Assembly: GCA_934476085.1 (NCBI GenBank)
Contig: CAKSNE010000014.1
Span: forward strand, 1-56,811
Length of the DNA: 56,811 nt
Source: an uncultured Eubacteriales bacterium
GTDB taxonomy: Bacteria; Bacillota; Clostridia; Oscillospirales; Acutalibacteraceae
Direction of reading: 5' to 3'
The notes beneath the pieces were generated by a model that made no database searches, had not been told where the DNA came from, and was given only the letters and a program-made list of their open reading frames with translations. Made by a program: the position numbers and the translations under genes. How positions within the stretch are numbered: the stretch's first letter is position 1; every line of letters begins with the position of its first letter. This document shows positions 10,100-16,893 of this stretch, in pieces.

Positions 10100-10108
10100 A
10101 TTATAACA
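10100..10108 (-). promoter_or_regulatory. Candidate extended -10 promoter of addBA
   Basis: Minus strand TGTTATAAT fits an extended -10 box; no good -35 hexamer is visible at 16-18 bases upstream. Confidence 0.4.
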
Positions 10109-10146
10109 AATGAGTTGTCCCATAAACATACCATGATTTAAAAATT

Positions 10147-10176
10147 TGCATAAAATATAATCTTTATGAAATAATA
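10147..10176 (+). promoter_or_regulatory. Candidate promoter of the Asn/Gln-rich peptide gene (possibly SigG/SigF-like)
   Basis: TGCATA at 10147-10152, 17 bases, then AATAATA at 10170-10176 resembles the forespore pattern TGNATA / CATNNTA, with the first C missing. An alternative SigA -10 TATAAT lies at 10156-10161 without a clear -35. Downstream, ATAGCAA (10182-10188) and TTGCTAT (10197-10203) form a 7-bp stem in the leader. The sigma factor assignment is a guess. Confidence 0.3.
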
Positions 10177-10244
10177 ATAACATAGCAACAAAGAAATTGC
10201 TATAAAAATGTTCAAATTCATATCTAAACTAAGGAGAAAACGTA

Positions 10245-10382
10245 ATGAATAATCAAAATCAAAACAAAAACCAAAATAATCAAAATCAGAACAAAAATCA
10301 AAACAACCAAAACCAAAATAAGAACCAGAACAATCAACAAAACAAAAACAACAATCAATTTGACAACAAATTTGATAAATAG
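10245..10382 (+). CDS. Asn/Gln/Lys-rich 45-residue microprotein
   Basis: An open frame of 46 codons: ATG at 10245, TAG at 10380-10382. AAGGAG (10231-10236) lies eight bases before the start, and a strong terminator follows immediately, so it is a self-contained transcription unit. Almost every residue up to about 38 is Asn, Gln or Lys in a loose NQNK/NQN repeat; the end reads QFDNKFDK. There is no hydrophobic segment, Cys or signal peptide. Low-complexity peptides of this composition are seen in other clostridia by recollection, but I know no function. Roles as a spore-associated, nucleic-acid-binding or aggregation-prone peptide are all speculation. The coding call rests on ribosome site, spacing, terminator and an uninterrupted frame. 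Confidence 0.7.
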   Translation: MNNQNQNKNQNNQNQNKNQNNQNQNKNQNNQQNKNNNQFDNKFDK

Positions 10383-10398
10383 TTTTAATCCAAAAATC

Positions 10399-10434
10399 AA
10401 AAAGGCGAAAGAAAAATTTCTTTCGCCTTTTTGC
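10399..10434 (+). terminator. Terminator of the Asn/Gln-rich peptide gene
   Basis: A 16-bp perfect hairpin (AAAAAGGCGAAAGAAA / TTTCTTTCGCCTTTTT) with a 2-base loop, ending in T residues, 17 bases after the stop codon. Confidence 0.85.
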
Positions 10435-10472
10435 TATACTTAAAAAGTATAACGGTTTATCAAATATTAGTA

Positions 10473-10501
10473 TTAGACTTTAATAAAATCAGTGGTATAA
10501 T
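10473..10501 (+). promoter_or_regulatory. Promoter of the YbaK-like gene
   Basis: TATAAT at 10496-10501 with a TGG extension; the -35 region TTAGAC at 17 bases is poor. Confidence 0.5.
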
Positions 10502-10534
10502 TAAATAAAAAATTGTAATTAGAAGGTGCAAAAT

Positions 10535-11017
10535 TTGAAAAGCAAACCTCTTAAAACTAATGCAACAAGAATGTTAGCCGCGGCGAAGGTTGAATTTGAA
10601 ACTTTTGAATATAAATATGATGAATCAGATTTAAGCGGATTACATATAGCTAATGAAATGGGCGAAGATCCGAAATTAGTTTACAAAACGCTTGTTACTA
10701 AGGGCGACAAAACAGGAATTAATGTTTTTTGTATTCCGGTTGAAAAAGAGCTTGATTTAAAAAAATGTGCAAAGGTTGTTAAAGATAAGCACATAGAAAT
10801 GATTCATGTAAAAGACCTGTTATCTTTAACAGGATATATTCGCGGCGGCTGTTCGCCGATCGGAATGAAAAAGCAGTACCCTACTTTTATTGATATAAGT
10901 GCTGAGAGTTTAGACAAAATTTATGTTTCTGCCGGCAAACGCGGCGGACAAATATTAATAGATCCGACTGATTTAAAAAGCTTTGTTAATGCTTCTTATG
11001 CTGATTTAACAAAATAA
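10535..11017 (+). CDS. ybaK: Cys-tRNA(Pro)/Cys-tRNA(Cys) deacylase, YbaK/EbsC type
   Basis: Trans-editing protein that hydrolyses Cys mischarged on tRNA-Pro. The 160 residues match the E. coli YbaK length (159). The segments 'GEDPKLVYKTLVTKGDK' and 'RGGCSPIGMKKQYPTFIDISAE', with the catalytic Lys expected in the VYKTLV region, are typical of the YbaK subgroup. I chose TTG at 10535 because AGAAGG (10521-10526) lies nine bases before it. An in-frame GTG at 10526 would add three residues but overlaps that ribosome site. Monocistronic, with its own promoter; secG downstream also has one. Confidence 0.88.
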   Translation: MKSKPLKTNATRMLAAAKVEFETFEYKYDESDLSGLHIANEMGEDPKLVYKTLVTKGDKTGINVFCIPVEKELDLKKCAKVVKDKHIEMIHVKDLLSLTGYIRGGCSPIGMKKQYPTFIDISAESLDKIYVSAGKRGGQILIDPTDLKSFVNASYADLTK

Positions 11018-11040
11018 TTTTACAAAAAGTAAAATAATAC

Positions 11041-11069
11041 TTGTATTTTTTGAAAAATTGTGTTAAAAT
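11041..11069 (+). promoter_or_regulatory. Promoter of secG
   Basis: TTGTAT (11041-11046), 17-base spacer, TAAAAT (11064-11069) with TG extension, 41 bases before the ATG. Confidence 0.6.
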
Positions 11070-11109
11070 TATTCTTGCTATTTATGACATTAATTTGGAG
11101 GATCATCTT

Positions 11110-11361
11110 ATGTTTTGGTATGATTACGCTATTGGCGGAGTGTTAATTGTTTTATCACTCGTTATTATTGCAGTTATTCTTTTACAAGAAGGTAGAAGAA
11201 AAGGCCTTTCCGGTGCAATTGCAGGCGGTGCTGATACTTTTCTTTCTAAAGGCAAAGCAAGAGCTGTTGATGCTGTTTTAGCAAGATGGACAAAATATAT
11301 TGCTATTTTGTTTATTGTTCTTGTTCTCGTTTGCTTTGTTTTAAGTATTGCACTCAAGTAA
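11110..11361 (+). CDS. secG: Preprotein translocase subunit SecG
   Basis: Accessory subunit of the SecYEG membrane channel. The 83 residues contain two hydrophobic segments (about 8-25 and 62-81) joined by the conserved SecG loop 'LLQEGRRKGLSGAIAGGA' and a Gly/Ala-rich cytoplasmic stretch. ATG at 11110 follows TTGGAGG by 8 bases. A longer in-frame reading to 11041 would start inside the promoter and is rejected. Followed by a terminator, so monocistronic. In many Firmicutes secG precedes rnr and smpB; here it does not. Confidence 0.93.
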   Translation: MFWYDYAIGGVLIVLSLVIIAVILLQEGRRKGLSGAIAGGADTFLSKGKARAVDAVLARWTKYIAILFIVLVLVCFVLSIALK

Positions 11362-11381
11362 AATTAAATTTAAACTTTAAA

Positions 11382-11422
11382 AATAAAACTTCGGTATTAA
11401 TTTGCCGAGGTTTTATTTTTTT
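11382..11422 (+). terminator. Terminator of secG
   Basis: Hairpin AATAAAACTTCGG / CCGAGGTTTTATT (one G-T pair) followed by a T run. Confidence 0.8.
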
Positions 11423-11532
11423 GCATTTTTCATTTATTAATTTACTAATGCTTTATATCACTATATTAACTTTTTATTGCCATATTCTCAAAAAAACATA
11501 TAATTTTTTATACTTTTATTTGAGTTTTGCTA

Positions 11533-11560
11533 TTGACTTTTAATATATAAGTTGTAAAAT
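11533..11560 (+). promoter_or_regulatory. Promoter of eda-kdgK
   Basis: TTGACT (11533-11538), 16-base spacer, TAAAAT (11555-11560) with TG extension. The rest of the secG-eda gap is AT-rich with nothing else recognised. Confidence 0.6.
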
Positions 11561-11619
11561 AAAAATATAAAATTTTATGTGGCAATTTGGTTTTCCATTT
11601 TGAAAGGATTTGAAATTGT

Positions 11620-12582
11620 ATGTATGAAGTATTAAACAAAATATCTGACATTGGTATTGTACCTGTTGTAAAAATTGATAATGCAAAAGATGCAATACCT
11701 CTTGCTAAAGCACTTATCAATGGCGGTCTTCCTTGTGCTGAAATTACATTTAGAACTGCTGCCGCTAAAGATGCTATCAAACTCATTTCTGATGAATTTC
11801 CTGAAATGTTAGTTGGTGCAGGTACTGTTTTAACTCCAAAACAGGCAGATGAAGCAGTAGAAGCAGGTGCAAAATTTATTGTAAGTCCGGGACTTAATCC
11901 TGAAGTTGTAAAACATTGCATTGAAAAAGGCTATCCGATTACTCCGGGTATTGCTTCTCCTTCAGAGATTGAAACTGCTATTTCTTTAGGATTAGATGCA
12001 GTTAAATTCTTCCCTGCTGAAGCAGCCGGCGGATTAAAAATGATTAAAGCAATGTCTGCTCCTTATGGCAACATTAAATTTATGCCAACAGGCGGAATTA
12101 ATGCCGGCAACTTGAAATCTTATCTTGATTTCAATAAAATTCTTGCTTGTGGCGGTAGCTGGATGGTTTCTGCCGACCTTATTAACGCAGGCAAATTTGA
12201 TGAAATTGAAGCGCTTACTCGTGAAGCAGTTGAAAAAATGCTTGGCTTTGAATTAGGTCATATCGGAATTAATACTGCAAGCGAAGAAGAAGCAAAACAA
12301 ATTGCTAACTTATTTAAAAATGTATTTGGTTTTGCTACTCGTGAAACACCGCTTGCTTATTTCTCTGACAGCTATGTTGAAATTATGAAAGAACCTGGAA
12401 TGGGTGAAAAAGGTCATATTGCAATTCTTACAAACTATATGAACCGTGCAATAAGATATTTAAAAGACAATGGATTTAAGTTTATTGAAGGTTCAGAAAT
12501 GTTTGATGACAAAGGCAATATCAGATTAATTTATCTTGACCTTGACTTTGGTGGATTTAAAGTACATTTATCACAAAAATAA
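11620..12582 (+). CDS. eda: KDPG/KHG aldolase fused to a VOC (glyoxalase-like) domain
   Basis: Residues 1 to about 207 are a class I KDPG aldolase, which splits 2-keto-3-deoxy-6-phosphogluconate into pyruvate and glyceraldehyde 3-phosphate. Catalytic Glu41 and Arg45 lie in AEITFR, GAGTVLTP (66-73) binds phosphate/carboxylate, and Schiff-base Lys129 lies in VKFFPAE. Bacterial Eda usually ends near residue 210. Here about 110 more residues begin at 'LGHIGINTASEEEAKQIANL' and end 'LDLDFGGFKVHLSQK', a vicinal-oxygen-chelate fold pattern with an early His and a late Glu/Asp-rich strand. Its role is unknown; similar fusions in other clostridia are known to me only by recollection. AAAGGA lies 11 bases before ATG. 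Cotranscribed with kdgK. Confidence 0.9.
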   Translation: MYEVLNKISDIGIVPVVKIDNAKDAIPLAKALINGGLPCAEITFRTAAAKDAIKLISDEFPEMLVGAGTVLTPKQADEAVEAGAKFIVSPGLNPEVVKHCIEKGYPITPGIASPSEIETAISLGLDAVKFFPAEAAGGLKMIKAMSAPYGNIKFMPTGGINAGNLKSYLDFNKILACGGSWMVSADLINAGKFDEIEALTREAVEKMLGFELGHIGINTASEEEAKQIANLFKNVFGFATRETPLAYFSDSYVEIMKEPGMGEKGHIAILTNYMNRAIRYLKDNGFKFIEGSEMFDDKGNIRLIYLDLDFGGFKVHLSQK

Positions 12583-12604
12583 TAATTTAAGGGGATTTTT
12601 TATT

Positions 12605-13627
12605 ATGTCAAAAGTAGTTACTTTCGGTGAGATTATGTTGCGTCTAGCTCCAAACGGATATTATAAATTTTTTCAAAATGACCAAATGCAAGCTACATTT
12701 GGTGGCGGTGAAGCTAATGTTGCAGTTTCACTTGCAAACTATGGTTTAGACAGCGTTTATGTAACAAAATTACCTAGTCACGCTATCGGTCAGGCAGCAG
12801 TAAACTCACTTCGTTATTTTGGTGTTGATACATCAAAAATCGTTCGTGGTGGTGACAGAGTCGGTATTTACTTTCTTGAAAAAGGCGCTTCACAGCGTGG
12901 TTCTGTATGCATTTATGACCGTGCTCACTCAGCTATTCAGGAAGCTAAATCAGAAGATTTTGATTGGGATTCAATTTTTGAAGGTGCTGATTGGTTCCAC
13001 TTTACAGGAATTACTCCGGCACTCAGCGAAAATGTTGTAGAGATTTGCAGAGAAGCTTGTAAAGCTGCTAAAGCAAAAGGTGTTAAAATTTCTTGTGACT
13101 TAAACTATCGTGGCAAACTTTGGACAAGAGAAGAAGCGAGAGCTGCTATGACTGATCTTTGTCAATATGTTGATGTTTGTATTTCTAATGAAGAAGATGC
13201 CAAAGATGTATTCGGTATTGAAGCAGAAGATACAGATATTTACGGCGGCAAATTAAATCTTGAAGGCTATAAATCAGTTGCTAAACAATTAGCCGATAAA
13301 TTCGGTTTTGAAAAAGTTGCAATTACACTTCGTACATCAATTTCTGCAAGTGATAATGATTGGGCAGGTATGCTTTACGATGGTAAAGATTATTGCTTCT
13401 CAAAATCTTACCACTTACATATTGTTGATCGTGTAGGTGGCGGCGACTCATTTGGTGGCGGACTTATTTATGCATTATTAAATGGCAAATCAACTCAAGA
13501 CGCTATTGAATTTGCTGTTGCAGCAAGCGCACTTAAACATTCAGTAGAAGGCGACTATAACAGAGTTTCTGTTTCTGAAGTTGAAAAATTAGCAGGTGGC
13601 GACGGTTCAGGCCGTGTTCAAAGATAA
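12605..13627 (+). CDS. kdgK: 2-keto-3-deoxygluconate kinase (PfkB family)
   Basis: Phosphorylates 2-keto-3-deoxygluconate to KDPG, the substrate of the aldolase encoded 22 bases upstream; together they form the lower part of hexuronate or ketogluconate breakdown. The 340 residues show PfkB features: 'FGGGEANVAVSLANYGL' near 36-52, and the ATP/catalytic segment 'DRVGGGDSFGGG' near 274-285 with the catalytic base Asp281. ATG at 12605 has AAGGGG 9 to 10 bases upstream. A longer reading from 12536 overlaps eda and is unlikely. No uronate isomerase or dehydratase genes are nearby. Sugar specificity is inferred from eda adjacency. Confidence 0.88.
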   Translation: MSKVVTFGEIMLRLAPNGYYKFFQNDQMQATFGGGEANVAVSLANYGLDSVYVTKLPSHAIGQAAVNSLRYFGVDTSKIVRGGDRVGIYFLEKGASQRGSVCIYDRAHSAIQEAKSEDFDWDSIFEGADWFHFTGITPALSENVVEICREACKAAKAKGVKISCDLNYRGKLWTREEARAAMTDLCQYVDVCISNEEDAKDVFGIEAEDTDIYGGKLNLEGYKSVAKQLADKFGFEKVAITLRTSISASDNDWAGMLYDGKDYCFSKSYHLHIVDRVGGGDSFGGGLIYALLNGKSTQDAIEFAVAASALKHSVEGDYNRVSVSEVEKLAGGDGSGRVQR

Positions 13628-13641
13628 TTTTCAAATCTTTT

Positions 13642-13675
13642 AAGACTCGTGTTTAAAAGACACGAGTCTTTTTTA
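13642..13675 (+). terminator. Terminator of eda-kdgK
   Basis: Perfect 11-bp stem AAGACTCGTGT / ACACGAGTCTT with a 7-base loop and T5 tail. Confidence 0.88.
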
Positions 13676-13699
13676 TATACATATTTTTAAATTTGATGG

Positions 13700-13728
13700 T
13701 TGATTTTTTGCAAAATATAAATTATAAT
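13700..13728 (+). promoter_or_regulatory. Promoter of the CmpB-type membrane protein gene
   Basis: TTGATT, 17-base spacer, TATAAT. It lies inside a longer open frame starting at 13693 and so argues for the downstream ATG at 13756. Confidence 0.65.
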
Positions 13729-13755
13729 TTTCAAAAAATAACAGGAGAATTACAA

Positions 13756-14490
13756 ATGGGAGAAATAACTATTCAGAATCTATTTTTATGGTTTATTTGT
13801 TATAGTATTTTGGGTTGGGTTTATGAAACAATACTATGCTCAATAACTCAAAGAAAAGTTGTAAACCGTGGATTTTTAAACGGTCCTTACTGCTCTATTT
13901 ACGGCTCTGGTGCCGTTCTTGATATTCTGGTGCTTGGTAATATTGATAATATTTTAGTGCTGTTTTTATCCGGAGTTATGCTAACTTGTACTCTTGAATA
14001 TATAACTTCTTGGGCAATGGAAAAATTGTTTCACGCTCGCTGGTGGGACTATTCTAACAAAAAGTTTAATCTTAACGGACGGGTTTGTCTGCTTGGCGCG
14101 GTAGCTTTTGGCTCGTTTTCAGTAATACTTATAAAACTTTTACACCCGTTATTAGTTAAGTTTTTAGCAATACCTAGCCGTTTTGTTTTAAATATAATTA
14201 CTATTATTGTTTTAGCAATATTCATTGCAGATTGCATAGTAACAATAGCAGGATTTTCATCATTTAACAGCAAGCTTAAAACATTATCAGAAGAGCTTAA
14301 AGAAAAAGCCGAAAAGGTTGCTGATGAATTAACCGAAAAAATTCAAACATCAATTAATGAAACTCATATCAAGAGAATTAATTTACAGGAACGCAGAATG
14401 TTAAAAGCATTCCCGAAATTCAAATCTGTAAATTATAATGAAACACTTGAAGAATTAAAAGAACACTTAAAAACCTTTAGAAAAAAATAA
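13756..14490 (+). CDS. CmpB-type ('putative ABC-transporter type IV') membrane protein
   Basis: A 244-residue protein with about five hydrophobic segments in the first 170 residues and a charged, probably coiled C-terminal tail rich in Lys and Glu (about 175-244). The segments 'GWVYETILCSI', 'RGFLNGPYCSIYGSGA' and 'WWDYSNKKFNLNGRVCL' are hallmarks of the Pfam family named ABC_trans_CmpB, common in clostridia and of unproven function. No ATP-binding motif is present, so the transporter label is only a family name. ATG at 13756 is preceded by AGGAG. Monocistronic between a promoter and a terminator. Confidence 0.8.
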   Translation: MGEITIQNLFLWFICYSILGWVYETILCSITQRKVVNRGFLNGPYCSIYGSGAVLDILVLGNIDNILVLFLSGVMLTCTLEYITSWAMEKLFHARWWDYSNKKFNLNGRVCLLGAVAFGSFSVILIKLLHPLLVKFLAIPSRFVLNIITIIVLAIFIADCIVTIAGFSSFNSKLKTLSEELKEKAEKVADELTEKIQTSINETHIKRINLQERRMLKAFPKFKSVNYNETLEELKEHLKTFRKK

Positions 14491-14496
14491 TTTTAA

Positions 14497-14534
14497 AAAA
14501 GCCGACTTTGCAAACCACAAGCAAAATCGGCTTT
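14497..14534. terminator. Bidirectional terminator between convergent genes
   Basis: Hairpin AAAGCCGACTTTGC / GCAAAATCGGCTTT (one mismatch) with A and T runs on its flanks serves the CmpB-type gene and the convergent small gene. Confidence 0.7.
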
Positions 14535-14539
14535 AATAC

Positions 14540-14746
14540 TTATTTATTTTTACCTTTTCTAACAAAGAAAATCCCTAATACAAACATTATAATATAAATT
14601 CCAACAGTTACAATATTAATGAAAACAGACTCGCTGGCACTTTTCCAAAAATAATTAACCCAAAGTGCGTCGTTTAAAAAATCTGTGCATAAAAAAATTG
14701 TTCCTAAAAACAATAAAATAAAGCCTATTACAGAGTATTTATTCAT
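14540..14746 (-). CDS. Small two-helix membrane protein of unknown function
   Basis: Not recognised. A 68-residue protein with two hydrophobic segments (about 5-24 and 42-61) and a basic C-terminal end (VRKGKNK), so probably an inner-membrane hairpin. The ATG at 14746 has AGAAGG seven bases upstream. A longer in-frame reading to 14890 overlaps the rplU promoter and lacks a ribosome site. It is divergent from rplU and convergent with the CmpB-type gene. No promoter could be assigned with confidence. Confidence 0.6.
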   Translation of the reverse strand: MNKYSVIGFILLFLGTIFLCTDFLNDALWVNYFWKSASESVFINIVTVGIYIIMFVLGIFFVRKGKNK

Positions 14747-14848
14747 TAAAAAACCTTCTTTTTTATGTTTACTAATTATGAATATACAATAAATCAAAAA
14801 ATCTTTCAAGTTTTTTTGAAAAAATATTTTATTTTTATGCAAAAAATG

Positions 14849-14877
14849 TTGACTTATTGCTTGTTTTATGGTAAAAT
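14849..14877 (+). promoter_or_regulatory. Promoter of rplU-prp-rpmA
   Basis: TTGACT (14849-14854), 17 bases, TAAAAT (14872-14877) with TG extension; strong, as expected for ribosomal protein genes. Confidence 0.75.
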
Positions 14878-14883
14878 AGTCAA

Positions 14884-14958
14884 GCCGCATATTGAGGGCT
14901 TATATATTTTATATATATTAAGTGGTTTTACCCGCCCTTTTAGTAGCGAGTCTTAAAA
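14884..14958 (+). ncRNA. Ribosomal protein L21 leader RNA candidate
   Basis: Between the promoter and the rplU ribosome site there are about 75 bases with nested pairing: AGGGC (about 14895-14899) can pair with GCCCT (about 14934-14938), enclosing a TATATAT/ATATATA hairpin and a GTGG/CCGC hairpin. A structured L21 leader is known upstream of rplU in Firmicutes and is thought to give autoregulation. I recognise position and general form, not a verified covariance match. Confidence 0.5.
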
Positions 14959-14974
14959 AAAGGAAAGATTTATT

Positions 14975-15346
14975 ATGTACGCAATTTTTGAAACTGGCGG
15001 TAAACAGTACAAAGTTGAAAAAGGCGATGTTGTGTTTATCGAAAAAATCGATGTAGCTGAAGGCGAAAACGTTATCTTTGATAAAGTTTTATATGTAGAT
15101 AACGGTAAAAAAGGTGCTAAAGTAGGCACTCCTTACACTACTTCTGTTGTAGGCGCTAAAGTTTTAAAGCAGGGTAAAGATAAAAAAATCACTGTTTTCA
15201 CCTACAAACCAAAGAAAAACGAAAAAAGAAAACTTGGTCACAGACAGCCATATACTAAGGTTGAAATTCTTTCAATCGGCACAAAAGCTACTGTTAACAA
15301 AGCTCTTGGTGCTAACAAAGAAGAAGCTGCTGAAGACGCTGAATAA
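14975..15346 (+). CDS. rplU: 50S ribosomal protein L21
   Basis: A 123-residue protein with the usual start 'MYAIFETGGKQYKVEKGDVV' and the conserved RNA-binding 'KRKLGHRQPYTKVEI' near 88-102. The family is about 103 residues; the extra tail is Ala/Glu-rich (EEAAEDAE), common in clostridia. It binds 23S rRNA domain I. First gene of the rplU-prp-rpmA operon, with AAAGGAAAG upstream of ATG. obgE, which often follows rpmA, is absent here. Confidence 0.97.
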   Translation: MYAIFETGGKQYKVEKGDVVFIEKIDVAEGENVIFDKVLYVDNGKKGAKVGTPYTTSVVGAKVLKQGKDKKITVFTYKPKKNEKRKLGHRQPYTKVEILSIGTKATVNKALGANKEEAAEDAE

Positions 15347-15348
15347 TT

Positions 15349-15672
15349 ATGACGAAATTTGTTCTTTATTCTAACGGGGAACATTTTACGGGATTTGAAA
15401 CAAGCGGTCATTCAACTGTTAATGCTGATGACAATATGGGCAAACTCGTTTGCTCCGCTGTTTCTTCTGCGGTAATTATGACCGCAAATGCTATAACCGA
15501 TATAGTTAATGCAAAATCTACTGTTGAAGTAAAAGACGGTTATCTAAAAGTTATTGTTTTAGAGCCTAATGAAAAAACAGATTTGCTTATTGAAAGTTTA
15601 AAGTTGCATATAACAGAGCTTTCAAATGAATATAACGGTAAAATTGAAATTTTAAACGGAGGTTTACACTAA
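15349..15672 (+). CDS. prp: Ribosomal-processing cysteine protease Prp
   Basis: Cleaves the N-terminal extension of L27, an essential step in S. aureus and other Firmicutes. The 107 residues carry the catalytic pair His21 (SGHS) and Cys35 (VCSAVS), spaced as in S. aureus Prp. It sits between rplU and rpmA, starts two bases after the rplU stop and overlaps rpmA by one base (TAATG), so it is translationally coupled. Its substrate is encoded next door with a visible cleavage site. Confidence 0.93.
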   Translation: MTKFVLYSNGEHFTGFETSGHSTVNADDNMGKLVCSAVSSAVIMTANAITDIVNAKSTVEVKDGYLKVIVLEPNEKTDLLIESLKLHITELSNEYNGKIEILNGGLH

Positions 15673-15956
15673 TGATTAGAGTTAATATTGAATTATTCGC
15701 ACACAAAAAAGGTGTTGGTTCTACAAAAAACGGCCGTGATTCTGAATCTAAAAGACTTGGTCTTAAAAGAGCAGACGGTCAGTTCGTTTTAGCAGGTAAC
15801 ATTCTTGTTCGCCAAAGAGGTACTCACTTCCACCCAGGCACTAATGTAGGTAAAGGTAAAGATGATACTTTATTTGCAAAAGTTGATGGCACAGTTAAAT
15901 TTGAGTCTTTCGGTGCAGGCAGAAAGAAAGTTAGCGTTTACGCTGAAGCTGAATAA
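15672..15956 (+). CDS. rpmA: 50S ribosomal protein L27 with Prp-cleaved N-terminal extension
   Basis: A 94-residue protein. The first nine residues, MIRVNIELF, precede 'AHKKGVGSTKNGRDSESKRLG', the true start of mature L27. The Phe9-Ala10 junction matches the Firmicutes Prp site (usually QFF before A). Mature L27 reaches the peptidyl transferase centre with its N-terminus, so removal matters. Last gene of the operon, followed by a strong bidirectional terminator. Confidence 0.96.
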   Translation: MIRVNIELFAHKKGVGSTKNGRDSESKRLGLKRADGQFVLAGNILVRQRGTHFHPGTNVGKGKDDTLFAKVDGTVKFESFGAGRKKVSVYAEAE

Positions 15957-15968
15957 TAAAAATTAATT

Positions 15969-16006
15969 TAACCCTTAAGCTTTAAAAGCTTAAGGGTTAT
16001 TTTTTA
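15969..16006. terminator. Bidirectional terminator between rpmA and spo0A
   Basis: AACCCTTAAGCTTT / AAAGCTTAAGGGTT hairpin with a T6 tail on the plus strand; spo0A on the minus strand ends at 16004, so both units can share it. Confidence 0.8.
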
Positions 16007-16780
16007 TGCACTTATTTTCATTTTTAATCTTAATTTATCAGCTATCATAGCTATAAATTCTGAATTAGTCGGTTTTCCTCTTCCGACATGAATTGTGTAA
16101 CCAAAATAGGAATTTAAAACATCAACATTTCCCCTATCCCAAGCAACCTCAATACCATGACGAATAGCTCGTTCTACTCGTGAAGATGTAGTTTGAAACT
16201 TTTTAGCAACAGTAGGATAAAGCTGTTTTGTAATCGAATTAATTATATCAGGATTATTTACCGATAACATAATTGCTTCACGAAGATAATGATAGCCTTT
16301 AATATGTGCCGGAACGCCAATTTGATGAATTATATCTGTTACCATTACTTCAAGTTCATTATAATTAACAGGTGTTGCAATAGTGCTTGGCAAAGATGTA
16401 CTATGATAACCTGTAAACTGAACAATACGTTTTGCCAACATCTCAACTTGAAATGGTTTAATAAAATAATAAGAAGCTCCTTTTTCAAGAGTTTGCGACT
16501 CTAATAACGGATTATCAAAACTACACATAGCAAATACTATCGGCTTTTTCTCATTTTTCAACTTATTTACATAATCTAAAACTCCGATAATATCACAATG
16601 CGGCATAAAGACATCAGCAAGAACAACATCCGGAGCTTTAGTAGAAATATCAGAAATCAGCCTATTTCCGTCTTTTTCAGTTAAAATCACTTCCATTCCG
16701 TATGATTCCAATAATTTTTCACATTCTTTAGAAAAATCTGTCGCCTTTTCAGCAATCATAATTTTTAGTTTTTTTTGCAT
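16004..16780 (-). CDS. spo0A: Sporulation master regulator Spo0A
   Basis: Response regulator that starts sporulation. The 258 residues comprise a receiver domain (1 to about 120), linker, and a very well conserved DNA-binding domain from about 145: 'IKGYHYLREAI', 'LYPTVAKKFQTTSSRVERA' and 'KPTNSEFIAMIADKLR'. The phosphoacceptor is Asp56 in LADVFMPH and the conserved Lys lies in FIKPF. The usual acidic pair near residues 10-11 reads Ala10-Glu11 here, so only one acid remains at that site. ATG at 16780 follows GGAGGTAAATATT. A SigA promoter at 16813-16841 precedes it. spoIVB lies upstream in the same direction, the standard order. No clear Spo0A box is seen. Confidence 0.96.
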   Translation of the reverse strand: MQKKLKIMIAEKATDFSKECEKLLESYGMEVILTEKDGNRLISDISTKAPDVVLADVFMPHCDIIGVLDYVNKLKNEKKPIVFAMCSFDNPLLESQTLEKGASYYFIKPFQVEMLAKRIVQFTGYHSTSLPSTIATPVNYNELEVMVTDIIHQIGVPAHIKGYHYLREAIMLSVNNPDIINSITKQLYPTVAKKFQTTSSRVERAIRHGIEVAWDRGNVDVLNSYFGYTIHVGRGKPTNSEFIAMIADKLRLKMKISA

Positions 16781-16812
16781 AATATTTACCTCCGATTTTC
16801 TTTTGCAACTAT

Positions 16813-16841
16813 ATTTTACCATATATAACCATTTTTTACAA
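16813..16841 (-). promoter_or_regulatory. Promoter of spo0A
   Basis: Minus strand TTGTAA, 17 bases, TAAAAT with TGG extension, about 30 bases before the spo0A ATG and after the spoIVB stop. It gives spo0A vegetative expression apart from spoIVB. Confidence 0.6.
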
Positions 16842-16893
16842 GTACTTTTTTGGTATATTTTGGTATTATTTCACGAGGTAATTTTGTGCAAAA

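Noticed and set aside
13693..13755. Longer N-terminus for the CmpB-type protein
   Set aside because: The extra codons cover a good promoter (13700-13728) and lack a ribosome site; ATG at 13756 has AGGAG.
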